DNA of 64,000 nt from positions 310,001-374,000 of the forward strand of contig NZ_CADIKC010000004.1 of NCBI RefSeq assembly GCF_902859805.1. Direction: 5' to 3'. Below, piece by piece: positions 7,754 to 15,916 of the stretch. A model generated the notes under the pieces. The model had not been told where the DNA came from, ran no database searches, and saw only the letters and a list, made by a program, of their open reading frames with translations. Positions within the stretch are counted from its first letter, which is position 1. Each line of letters starts with the position of its first letter. The position numbers were made by a program, and so were the translations under genes. The stretch is from Paraburkholderia sediminicola. Lineage in GTDB: Bacteria > Pseudomonadota > Gammaproteobacteria > Burkholderiales > Burkholderiaceae.

Positions 7754-9331
7754 TCAAACCGGCTGTGCTGCCCGGCGCAATGCAAGTTGCTGATGCCGCA
7801 CCAGCAACACGCTCAAACCGATACAAACGAACATCAGACACGCGTTGATCGCAAGGCTGTACTGGAACGCGTGCGCATAGACAGCCGGCGTGTCGCGGCC
7901 ACCGATCACACCGAAAAATGCGCCGCTAATAGCTGCCGTGCCGAACGCCGAGCCGATCTGCAAAGTCGACGACACCACGCCCGAGGCAAGCCCCGCCTTC
8001 TCCGGCGCGACTTCCAGCAGCACGATGCGCATGATCGACGGCAGGAGCAGACCGTGACCGACGCCCGCGCACACCAATCCGCAATAGAACAGCAGATCAG
8101 GCGTAGCAGCATGGGTCGCGGACCAGCCCGTGACCGTGAAGCCGACGGTCATCATCGAGAAACCGAGCGCCAGCACATGACCGCCGATGCGCCTGACAAC
8201 CGCGGGCGACGTCAACGGCCCGATCACGAAGCCGATCGCGAACGGCATGATCGCCATGCCCGAGGCGAGCGGCGTCCAATGCAGGCCGGTTTGCAGGAAG
8301 ATCCCATAGGTCAGGAAAAACGCGCTGTTGCAGTAGAACAGGAACGCGAGCACGAGACCTAAGGCAAAGGCCGGGTTGCGGAACAATTGCAGATCCACCA
8401 GAGGATGGCCGCCGCCGCGCTCCACGCGCCGCTCGGTCGCCACGAATAGCGCGAACACGGGAACTGCCAGCGCGAACATCACGAAGGTCCACGCGGGCCA
8501 GCCGGCTTCACGGCCGTGCGTCATCGGATAGATGACCAGCAGCAGCACCATCGAGAGCAGCGCGACGCCCTTCAGGTCGATGCCGGTGTTGGTGGCCGGC
8601 TGATTTTCCGGCACGAACTTCCACGTACCGATGAAGGCCACGATGCCGATTGGAATGTTGATCAGAAAAATGATGCGCCAGTCGAGTCCGAACGGGTGAT
8701 AGGTGATCAGCGCGCCGCCGCCCAGTTGTCCGACGATCGACGAAAGACCGAAGACGAACCCATAGAGGCTCATGACCTTGGTCTGCCGATGCAGCGGCAC
8801 GACCGCGCGGATGGTGGCCAGCACTTGCGGCGCCATGACCGCGGCGGCGATGCCCTGCACGATCCGCGAGATCACCAGCATATGGCCGCTGGTGGCGAAA
8901 CCGCACAGCGCCGAGGCCACCACGAAGGCCGCCATGCCCGTCATGAACATGCGACGCCGGCCAAAGAGATCGCCGAGACGCCCGCCCGTGATCAGCAGCA
9001 CAGCATAAGCGGATGCATAGGCGGACACCACGAGTTGCAATTGGGCATCGGTGGCGTTCAGGCCGGTGTGAATCGACGGCAGCGCGAGGTTGACGATGAA
9101 ATAGTCGAGCGGCGCGAGGAAGGCGCCGACGAACAGCACGGCGAGCGCGAGCCCCTGGCGCTCGAAGCCGGACGCGGCTTTTGCAGCGCTGGTGGCCTTC
9201 GTTCCGGTGGCAACCCCGGTGGCAGCCCCGCCGGCCGCCACCGCACCCACGCCTGGACAAACAGCGGCGGCGGCTCCGCCTGCCGGTCCACCAAATGCCG
9301 CCGGAGCGGACTTGATCGGATCTCTATTCAT
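7754..9331 (-). CDS. MFS drug exporter, DHA2 family (14-helix type)
   Basis: 525-residue inner-membrane proton antiporter. An Ala/Gly-rich cytoplasmic leader of about 55 residues precedes the first helix. Helix 1 carries LAPLDYFIVNLALPSI (motif D-like), then GGRLGDLFGRRRMF (motif A) and the motif C region after FVFGLSSIVGQLGGGAL. Length and helix number fit DHA2 (EmrB/QacA-like) members. A TetR regulator gene ends 30 bp upstream on the same strand, so both are probably one transcript controlled by that repressor. The substrate is unknown. Confidence 0.85.
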   Translation of the reverse strand: MNRDPIKSAPAAFGGPAGGAAAAVCPGVGAVAAGGAATGVATGTKATSAAKAASGFERQGLALAVLFVGAFLAPLDYFIVNLALPSIHTGLNATDAQLQLVVSAYASAYAVLLITGGRLGDLFGRRRMFMTGMAAFVVASALCGFATSGHMLVISRIVQGIAAAVMAPQVLATIRAVVPLHRQTKVMSLYGFVFGLSSIVGQLGGGALITYHPFGLDWRIIFLINIPIGIVAFIGTWKFVPENQPATNTGIDLKGVALLSMVLLLVIYPMTHGREAGWPAWTFVMFALAVPVFALFVATERRVERGGGHPLVDLQLFRNPAFALGLVLAFLFYCNSAFFLTYGIFLQTGLHWTPLASGMAIMPFAIGFVIGPLTSPAVVRRIGGHVLALGFSMMTVGFTVTGWSATHAATPDLLFYCGLVCAGVGHGLLLPSIMRIVLLEVAPEKAGLASGVVSSTLQIGSAFGTAAISGAFFGVIGGRDTPAVYAHAFQYSLAINACLMFVCIGLSVLLVRHQQLALRRAAQPV

Positions 9332-9361
9332 GACCGTTCGTTCAAAAATTAGGTAAAAAAA

Positions 9362-10000
9362 TTAGACGAGCGCGCGCATGGCGACGTCCACGATTCCGAT
9401 CAGCGCATCTTCCTTGTGGGCGACTCGCCCCAATACGCGCAGTCCTTGCATCACGCACAGGAGGAAATCGCCAACGGCTTTTTCGTCGAGTGTGGAATTG
9501 AAGGCGCCGCTCGCCTGGCCGCGAATCACCGAGGCCGCCAGAAGCGTCGCCATGCGGCGCTGAATCGCCGCGACGCGGGTGCGCAGTTCCTCGTCCCCGG
9601 GTTGCATCTCCAGCGTGGTGTTGGTGATGAAGCAGCTGCGCTCGCCGGTCAGCGCGCATGCGACCCGGGCGTAATGCAGCAAAGCGTTGCGCAGTGCCTC
9701 TTCCGCCGGCACCGGCGCGTTCAGCCGTTCGGCGAGCCGCGCGACCGAACCTTCCGCGTAGTGATCGAGCGCGGCGAGCATGATGCCGTGCTTGTCGCCA
9801 AATACCCCGTACAGACTGCCCCTCAACAGGCCGGTCGCCTTGCAGAGGTCGTCGATCGAGGTGGCGTGATAGCCGTGATTCCAGAAAACCTGGCTCGCGC
9901 TGCTTAAGACGGTGTCCGTGTCGAACTCGCGCGGCCGCCCCCGAGGGCAGGCCTCACCGTCTTTTTTCGCGAATTGCTTCGAATTGCCAGATTGCTTCAT
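9362..10000 (-). CDS. TetR/AcrR-family repressor
   Basis: 212 residues. N-terminal helix-turn-helix at about 22-66 (GRPREFDTDTVLSSASQVFW, then TSIDDLCKATGLLRGSLYGVF, the typical LYxxFxxK recognition end). The C-terminal ligand domain resembles TetR_C subfamilies that govern efflux or reductase genes. It is co-directional with and 30 bp upstream of the DHA2 exporter gene, which it probably represses. The start codon lies at 9998-10000. Confidence 0.85.
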   Translation of the reverse strand: MKQSGNSKQFAKKDGEACPRGRPREFDTDTVLSSASQVFWNHGYHATSIDDLCKATGLLRGSLYGVFGDKHGIMLAALDHYAEGSVARLAERLNAPVPAEEALRNALLHYARVACALTGERSCFITNTTLEMQPGDEELRTRVAAIQRRMATLLAASVIRGQASGAFNSTLDEKAVGDFLLCVMQGLRVLGRVAHKEDALIGIVDVAMRALV

Positions 10001-10063
10001 GTGACGGATATTATGACTAACCGTTCAAGAAAGCAAGGCGAGATTCGAAACGGGTATGGCCGT

Positions 10064-10906
10064 CTATTTGCCCCACTTCTGCGCGGCGCTCGTGAAGAGC
10101 TGGTTCATCTCATTGCCGCTGGCGGCTTCTTTCGTGTAGTTGAAGGTGCCGTGATCGCGCATTTCGTGCGCGGCGCGCAGAAATGCCCCCAAGGCCGCGC
10201 GCGCCAACGAGCCGCCCACGCTGACTCGCCGCACACCCAGCGCCTGCAGATCCTCGAAACTGAGCAGCACACCCTGCAAGCCCATCAGCACATTGACCGG
10301 CCGGTCAAGCGAGCTGACCACCGCAGCGATCTCCTCGCGCGTCTTCAGGCCGGGCGCGTAAAGCACGTCAGCCCCAGCCTCCTGGTAAGCCTGCAGACGC
10401 CGGATCGTGTCGTCGAGATCGGGCCTGCCCGCCAGGTAATTCTCGGCACGCGCCGTCAGCGTGAAGGGAAACGGCAGACCCCGCGCCGCGACAACTGCTG
10501 CGCGCACCCGCTCCACGGCAACGTCAAACGAGTAGATCGGTTCGTCCGCACGACCGGTTGCATCCTCGATCGAGCCGCCGACTACGCCCGCAGCCGCCGC
10601 CTGGATGATCGTCTCGGCGCAGTCTTCCGGGGCGTCGCCGAAGCCGTTTTCCAGATCGGCGCTGACTGGCAAATCGGTCGCACCCGCGATTTCGGCGAGG
10701 TGCACCATCATCTGCTCGCGGCCAATGGCGTTATCCGGCAGGCCACGCGAAAACGCATAGCCTGCGCTACTGGTGGCGAGCGCCTTGAAACCAGTCAGCG
10801 CGAGTAGCCGCGCAGTACCGATGTCCCAAGGGTTCGGGATGATGAAGGCCTCGCCCTCTGTGTGATAAGACTGGAATTGCCGTGCTTTTTCGGTTTGCGT
10901 TGTCAT
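10064..10906 (-). CDS. Isocitrate lyase/PEP mutase superfamily protein
   Basis: 280-residue TIM-barrel enzyme. The Mg2+-site motifs are ADLENGFGDAPE and GSIEDATGR. The cysteine loop (KKCGH) that marks true isocitrate and methylisocitrate lyases is absent, placing it with the oxaloacetate-decarboxylase/carboxyvinyl-phosphonate-type branch of C-C lyases. The substrate is unknown. The ATG at 10904-10906 follows GGGACGG and is preferred to the Met four codons upstream. Single gene between the TetR regulator and OsmC. Confidence 0.78.
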   Translation of the reverse strand: MTTQTEKARQFQSYHTEGEAFIIPNPWDIGTARLLALTGFKALATSSAGYAFSRGLPDNAIGREQMMVHLAEIAGATDLPVSADLENGFGDAPEDCAETIIQAAAAGVVGGSIEDATGRADEPIYSFDVAVERVRAAVVAARGLPFPFTLTARAENYLAGRPDLDDTIRRLQAYQEAGADVLYAPGLKTREEIAAVVSSLDRPVNVLMGLQGVLLSFEDLQALGVRRVSVGGSLARAALGAFLRAAHEMRDHGTFNYTKEAASGNEMNQLFTSAAQKWGK

Positions 10907-11087
10907 CGACCGTCCCATTGAAGACGGCGACCCGCGTTTGCGCCCACGCGCTGCCGGATCGTCGTCGTGTGTTCGTTAAATGGCAAACAAGCAGCAAATG
11001 AAGGAAATGTACGGAGAGTGACAGCCAGCGGTCTCGCTACCCCCGCCAGCCAGCCCTTCATCTCTCCGCAATAGATAACCCGCGGAC

Positions 11088-11513
11088 TCAGGTTTCGAGC
11101 TTCGCGTCCATCGTGATGGTGGCGTTCAGTACCTTGGAAACCGGGCAGCCTGCCTTGGCGTCCGCGGTCGCCTTCTCGAACGCGGCTTTATCGCCGCCGG
11201 GGATTTTCACGGCCACATCCAGATGCACCGCGGTAATCGAAAAACCGCCGCCGTCCTTGTCGAGCGTGACGGTGGCCGCCGTGGCGATACGTTCCGGCGT
11301 GATGCCGGCCTTGCTCAGTTCAGCCGAAAGCGCCATCGAGAAACAACCCGCGTGCGCAGCCGCGATCAGCTCTTCCGGATTCGTGCCGATGCCGTCCGCG
11401 AAGCGCGTGGCAAACGAGTATTGGGTGTCCTTGAGGACGCCGCTGTCGGTGGAAATCGAGCCCTTGCCGTCTTGCAGGCCGCCTTGCCAGACTGCTGATG
11501 CCTTGCGCTTCAT
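11088..11513 (-). CDS. osmC: OsmC-type peroxiredoxin
   Basis: 141-residue thiol peroxidase that reduces organic hydroperoxides. Both catalytic cysteines are present in the expected settings: HAGCFSMALS and AGCPVSKVL. The N-terminal MKRKASAVWQGGL and the TNPEELIAAAHAGC segment identify OsmC rather than Ohr. GGAGAG lies just before the ATG. A second, more distant OsmC-family protein is encoded at 51733. Confidence 0.9.
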   Translation of the reverse strand: MKRKASAVWQGGLQDGKGSISTDSGVLKDTQYSFATRFADGIGTNPEELIAAAHAGCFSMALSAELSKAGITPERIATAATVTLDKDGGGFSITAVHLDVAVKIPGGDKAAFEKATADAKAGCPVSKVLNATITMDAKLET

Positions 11514-11815
11514 TGCTCTCTCCTGTTTGCCCTGCTTCGCACCGCTTCCTCAACCCTACGTGATGCCGCCCACAACGGTCCAGCCCGGGTATTCGTAGTA
11601 TCGGCATCGGTCGCGAGTGCCCCAAGGAACTTCCTTCGGGGCGTGCCGCGCGGCGCAAGAGGTGCGGGCGTGGACCGAACTTCATCATAGGCGCTTCCGT
11701 GTGCCAGTGTCGTGACGACGCCGGGATACGGTTCGCTGATGCGGGCCACAGTCCGTGCCACAGCTCATGCAGCGGTCCGTGCAGCGGTCCATGCCGCGGA
11801 CCCAGGGCGCAGTCG
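11514..11815. other. Intergenic region upstream of osmC
   Basis: About 300 bases with no gene. It contains a near-palindrome CCCCAAGGAA...TTCCTTCGGGG around 11620-11642 and a short degenerate tandem repeat of GCAGCGGTCC near 11768-11795. Nothing else was identified. Confidence 0.4.
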
Positions 11816-12370
11816 CTACTCGGCGAACGGCAAGCTCTCCTGCCCCACAGCGCGCATGTCGAACACGTTCAGCGTCATCGCCACCAGGGCATAGTAGCCA
11901 AGCAAGCCCACAAGGTTGATCACCACCTGGTGGCCGAAGCGCTCGACCGCCTTTCTATAGGTGACATCCGACACCCGTTTGGTGTCGTACAGTTCGCTCG
12001 CGAAGTCGTGGATCAGTGCGTCGTCAGCATCCGCGAAGGACGGGCGATGCCCCTGGCGAATCGCCTCGGCATCCGCTTCGGCCACCCCGGCATCGAGGGC
12101 GATCGGATAGTGGATATACCACTCGGCCTGCGCCTGCCAGCGCGCCGCGGTCACCAGAATGGCCAGCTCCGACAAACGCAGCGGCAAGCCGGTGCGATAG
12201 CGGCAGAACGCGCCAAGCCGCTGCGCCTGCTGCGCCAGCTCCGGGCTATGAATCCAGCCCAGAAACGGCCCGTTCAGATTGCCGCGTGGACCGGACAGAA
12301 TCTCGTCGAGTACGGCCTTTTGTTCGGCTGTGGCATCAGCTAGTTCAAAGTGAGGCAAACGCTCGGTCAT
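11816..12370 (-). CDS. Carboxymuconolactone decarboxylase (CMD/AhpD-like) family protein
   Basis: 184-residue alpha-helical protein. The conserved core is LPLRLSELAILVTAARWQAQ followed by EWYIHYPIALDAGV. The CxxC redox pair of AhpD is missing, so it resembles the non-thiol CMD branch. Third gene of a probable operon behind the C45 hydrolase and class III aminotransferase genes (28-bp gap to the latter). Its reaction in that pathway is unknown. Confidence 0.8.
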   Translation of the reverse strand: MTERLPHFELADATAEQKAVLDEILSGPRGNLNGPFLGWIHSPELAQQAQRLGAFCRYRTGLPLRLSELAILVTAARWQAQAEWYIHYPIALDAGVAEADAEAIRQGHRPSFADADDALIHDFASELYDTKRVSDVTYRKAVERFGHQVVINLVGLLGYYALVAMTLNVFDMRAVGQESLPFAE

Positions 12371-12398
12371 CGCAGATCTCGCAGAGATGGAAAGGGTG

Positions 12399-13727
12399 TC
12401 AGATGGCGGTCAGCGCGCCTTCGACCGCGTCGGTCAAACGGCCGACGATCTCGTCGATGTCGCGCGCGGTGCAGATGAACGGCGGCGCCAGCAGCACATG
12501 ATCGCCGATCTTGCCGTCGACCGTGCCGCCCATCGGATACACCATCAAACCACGCTCGAATGCTTCGCGCCGGATCGCCGCGTGCAGTTTCAACCTTGCG
12601 TCGAACGGTGCTTTAGTGACGCGGTCCTGTACGAGTTCGACGCCGACAAAGAGCCCTCGCCCGCGCACGTCACCGATATGCGGATGCTGCGCGTAGTGTT
12701 CACGCAGCCGGCCACGTAATTGTTCGCCGCGGGCCTGCACGTTCGCCAGAAGCTTGTCGTCGGCAATCACGCGTTGTACTTCGAGCGCCGCGGCGCAGGC
12801 GGTGGCGTGGCCGATATAGGTATGTCCGTGCTGAAAGAAGCCGGAGCCGCCGACGATCGCCTGATAAATCCGGTCGCTGACCAGCGTTGCGCCGATCGGC
12901 TGATACCCGGCGCCGAGCCCCTTGGCGATCGTGAGGATGTCCGGCGCGATGCCGTCTTCTTCACAGGCATACAGGTAGCCTGTACGGCCCATGCCCGACA
13001 TGATCTCGTCGAGGATCAGCAGCACGCCGTAGCGATCGCACACCGCACGGATCTTGCGGAAGTATTCGCGCACCGGCGGCACGGCGCCGGCCGTTGCGCC
13101 CACCACGGTTTCCGCAACGAATGCGGCCACCGTGTCAGCGCCGAGTTCGAGAATCTTCTGTTCGAGTTCATCCGCGAGACGCTGCGCGAACTGCTCTTCG
13201 GTTTCGTCGATGCGCTGCTCGCGATACGCGTAACACGGGCTCACGTGATGCGCTTCGATCAGAATCGGCAGAAACGGTTCGCGCCGCCACGCATTACCGC
13301 CAATCGCCAGCGCCCCCAGCGTGTTGCCGTGATAGCTCTGGCGCCGCGCGATGAAGTGTCGGCGTTGCAACTCGCCCTTCTCCACAAAATACTGCCGCGC
13401 CAGTTTCAACGCCGCCTCGATCGCTTCCGAGCCGCCCGACACGAAGTACACATGCTCGAGCCCTTGCGGTGCACTCGCCACCAGCCGGTCGGCGAGTTCC
13501 TCGGCGACATGGGTGGTGAAGAACGACGTGTGCGCATACGGCAATTGCTGGGATTGCCGCTTGATCGCATCGATTACACGCTGGTTGCTGTGGCCGAGGC
13601 ACGAGACGGCTGCGCCGCCCGAGGCATCGATATAGCGCTTGCCGGTGGAATCGATGATTTCGATGCCGTCGCCGGCGATAGCTACCGGCAGCGACTGCTT
13701 CGGCGAACGATGGAATACGGTGGACAT
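12399..13727 (-). CDS. Class III PLP-dependent aminotransferase
   Basis: 442-residue fold-type I aminotransferase of the GabT/BioA/omega-transaminase group. It shows the PLP phosphate-binding FVSGGSEAIEAALKLAR, the cofactor aspartate in LILDEIMSGMGRTG and the Schiff-base lysine in TIAKGLGAGYQPIGA. It follows the C45 hydrolase gene by 33 bp and precedes the CMD gene by 28 bp. A reasonable inference is that the hydrolase frees an amine or amino acid which this enzyme then transaminates. Confidence 0.88.
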   Translation of the reverse strand: MSTVFHRSPKQSLPVAIAGDGIEIIDSTGKRYIDASGGAAVSCLGHSNQRVIDAIKRQSQQLPYAHTSFFTTHVAEELADRLVASAPQGLEHVYFVSGGSEAIEAALKLARQYFVEKGELQRRHFIARRQSYHGNTLGALAIGGNAWRREPFLPILIEAHHVSPCYAYREQRIDETEEQFAQRLADELEQKILELGADTVAAFVAETVVGATAGAVPPVREYFRKIRAVCDRYGVLLILDEIMSGMGRTGYLYACEEDGIAPDILTIAKGLGAGYQPIGATLVSDRIYQAIVGGSGFFQHGHTYIGHATACAAALEVQRVIADDKLLANVQARGEQLRGRLREHYAQHPHIGDVRGRGLFVGVELVQDRVTKAPFDARLKLHAAIRREAFERGLMVYPMGGTVDGKIGDHVLLAPPFICTARDIDEIVGRLTDAVEGALTAI

Positions 13728-13760
13728 GGTTTCCCTTTCCTTTCTGTTAGCGACGGCAGC

Positions 13761-14828
13761 TCAGACGCGGTGCTGCGCGGACGGCACGCTTGCGATGACG
13801 GTGTCGAACGCGCATTGCCCGTGTCGATAGACTTTCATCGAGACATCGGCGCGGCCGATTTCGAAGAGCGCCGTGGCAAGCGTGTTTTCGTCATCGGGAT
13901 CGAGCGGGTCGTCGCGGCAGATGGGCAGACCTGCAGGCGCACGATCCTGCAACACGTCGAGCAATCTGGCGGGCGTAATTGGACTGGCGAGCCTGGGCAG
14001 CAAATGTTCGACGCGCGTCTGCCTGTCACGCGAAGAATCGGTGACGATTTGCGACTCGGCTTCGCAGCCAGGATGGATCAGGTGGTTTGCATGGCCGGCA
14101 ATAGCCGACACCTCTTGCACTGAACATCGCTGCGCGCTTGCTTCGACGCTCAGGAGACGCTCGTCTCCCGCACAACCGAGCGTGTGATGAAAGCCGCTCG
14201 CAGCCGGTGTGTCGCGCAGGATATGCAGCCCCTCGTCGAGCGAACCCGCATCGAGTACCGCGCGCGCGAGGATCATCCGCGGCACGCCGGCTGCAGGCAG
14301 GCGAATGCGCAGGTTGTTGATGGCTTGCACGAGACCGGCACGGTTAGCCGCGAAGGTGTGACCCGGCAGCGATCCCGGGTAATAGAAGCTCACGAAGCCG
14401 GGCTTGCCGGCAGGTTGAACCTCGACCAGCGAGCAACGCTCGCGCAGAAAGGGATCGCCGTCTTCATTGTGGGCAATGAAACGCGCATGGCCTGCCACGG
14501 CGGCCAACGTCGTGCAACCGTCCGGCGCGTTGTGAATCAACTCGCCGCGGCAATTCCACAAAAAGATATCTTCCGCCGACCAGCCCAGTCCTGCCGCCAT
14601 GCCCTCGAGTTCGACCAGCAGCGCCGGAAAATGGGTCTGGGCCGCTTCGCGCAGTTGCTGCACGAACGGAGCGCCGCGCCAGTGTCGAACCGCCTGCCAC
14701 GCACTGCTTTGCTCCATGTATCCGGTGAACACCGGCCTGGCGAGTTCACCCAGCCGGTAGCCGATGTCATACGGCTCACCGCTCACCTGAAAGAGACTTA
14801 AATCCTGCTTCGACGCCACGGCTCGCAC
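13761..14828 (-). CDS. C45-family autoproteolytic acyltransferase/hydrolase
   Basis: 355-residue Ntn-hydrolase-like protein related to isopenicillin-N acyltransferase. The predicted self-cleavage nucleophile is C105 in APDGCTTLAA, followed by the conserved HNEDGD loop and the YPGSLPG segment. The frame starts at GTG (14826-14828); no better ATG exists before the conserved region. It is first in a C45-aminotransferase-CMD operon. A 13-bp word 37 bp upstream is repeated at the promoter of the neighbouring RpiR regulator gene, so induction by an RpiR-sensed metabolite is likely. The natural substrate (an N-acyl amide) is unknown. Confidence 0.82.
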   Translation of the reverse strand: MRAVASKQDLSLFQVSGEPYDIGYRLGELARPVFTGYMEQSSAWQAVRHWRGAPFVQQLREAAQTHFPALLVELEGMAAGLGWSAEDIFLWNCRGELIHNAPDGCTTLAAVAGHARFIAHNEDGDPFLRERCSLVEVQPAGKPGFVSFYYPGSLPGHTFAANRAGLVQAINNLRIRLPAAGVPRMILARAVLDAGSLDEGLHILRDTPAASGFHHTLGCAGDERLLSVEASAQRCSVQEVSAIAGHANHLIHPGCEAESQIVTDSSRDRQTRVEHLLPRLASPITPARLLDVLQDRAPAGLPICRDDPLDPDDENTLATALFEIGRADVSMKVYRHGQCAFDTVIASVPSAQHRV

Positions 14829-14864
14829 CCATTCAACAATCGGTACGTATTTATACTTCTAAAC

Positions 14865-14877
14865 AACATTTGTTGTC
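14865..14877. promoter_or_regulatory. Operator-like word, copy 1 (upstream of the C45 hydrolase gene)
   Basis: Reads AACATTTGTTGTC on the plus strand, the exact reverse complement of the word at 15838-15850. It sits inside ACAACA-TT-TGTTGT, a 6-2-6 inverted repeat. It ends 37 bp upstream of the hydrolase start codon, where a repressor would cover the promoter. Confidence 0.6.
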
Positions 14878-14951
14878 AAACAATGCAATGATGAAACAAA
14901 CGGAGCGTCCGCGCTCCGTGACACGCTGTGGTGTAGTTCAGAGGAAAAACG

Positions 14952-15806
14952 TCAGGGTACGTACGCGCCCTTTTCGTGTAACGACTGCTCGGCAATGCCG
15001 AGTTGCTCGACGGCGCCCGCCCCTTCCAGCGCGAGCAGATGCGCGACCAGCGATTCGGCAATCGCCGTGGCCGCCACCAGCGATGGAAAGAACGACGGGC
15101 TTTCGTGCGAAAAAATCAGCACCTTGTCGGCATTCAGCGCGATCGGCGAAACCGCGCTATCCGTGATCGCGATCAGCTTGCTGCCCTTTTCCAACGCGGC
15201 TTCGGCCACGCGTGCGGCTTCGACTGAATAGGGGGCGAAACTGATGACGATGGTGGCGCTGTCGCGCGCGAGCGTGCGCAACTGCATCTCGAGCGTGCCG
15301 GCTTCGCCGTTGAGCAGCGACACCGACGAACGAAACAACCGGTAGCCGTAGACAAGACCAAACGCCACCGCGTAGCAGGAGCGAAAGCCTGCTACATGCA
15401 CATGCGGCGCGCGCCGCAACAGACGCGCCGCTTCCACGATTGCGCGGCCGTTATGCGCGGCGGTGACCTCAAGGTTGTGTTGTTGCGCGACCAGCAGGTC
15501 GTTGGCGAGCGCATCTTTCGATTTGACGAGCGACCGGGCGCGGCTCGTGAGCGGCTCGGGCCGCGTGCGCACGCGCGCGACGAACAGGTTGCGCAATTCA
15601 TTCCAGCCGGGAAAACCCAGTTGCTGCGACAGGCGAACGAGCGAGGCCGGTTGCACCTGCGCCCGCTCGGCCACTTTGCGCATGGACGAGACCGCGACTT
15701 CGTCGGGATGATCGAGCAGGAACCCTGCTCCCATCTGGAACTGCGGACTCAGTTCGGAGAAGCGCGCCCGGATCAGGGCGGCGAGCTGGTCAAAACTGTC
15801 TGGCAT
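14952..15806 (-). CDS. RpiR/MurR-family transcriptional regulator (HTH-SIS)
   Basis: 284 residues. N-terminal RpiR helix-turn-helix at about 1-77 (SSMRKVAERAQVQPASLVRL) and a C-terminal SIS sugar-isomerase-like domain at about 110-250 (HVHVAGFRSC, ISFAPYSVEAARVAEAALEKG). In this family the SIS domain binds a phosphosugar or amino-sugar effector. The ATG at 15804-15806 is used; the longer frame starts with TTG inside the putative operator. It lies just upstream of the C45-aminotransferase-CMD operon on the same strand. Confidence 0.87.
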   Translation of the reverse strand: MPDSFDQLAALIRARFSELSPQFQMGAGFLLDHPDEVAVSSMRKVAERAQVQPASLVRLSQQLGFPGWNELRNLFVARVRTRPEPLTSRARSLVKSKDALANDLLVAQQHNLEVTAAHNGRAIVEAARLLRRAPHVHVAGFRSCYAVAFGLVYGYRLFRSSVSLLNGEAGTLEMQLRTLARDSATIVISFAPYSVEAARVAEAALEKGSKLIAITDSAVSPIALNADKVLIFSHESPSFFPSLVAATAIAESLVAHLLALEGAGAVEQLGIAEQSLHEKGAYVP

Positions 15807-15837
15807 GCGATATACCGGGCGAACGGTCGATAAGAAT

Positions 15838-15850
15838 GACAACAAATGTT
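15838..15850. promoter_or_regulatory. Operator-like word, copy 2 (upstream of the RpiR regulator gene)
   Basis: GACAACAAATGTT, identical over 13 bases to the reverse complement of 14865-14877. It lies 31 bp upstream of the regulator start codon. Both copies have the same orientation relative to the gene they precede, as expected for an autoregulated operator. Confidence 0.6.
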
Positions 15851-15916
15851 ACCACCCGGTGCATCGCATCCAACAGAACTTCCAGCGTGCGCTTCGTGCC
15901 TCGCGAAGAGGCGCTT

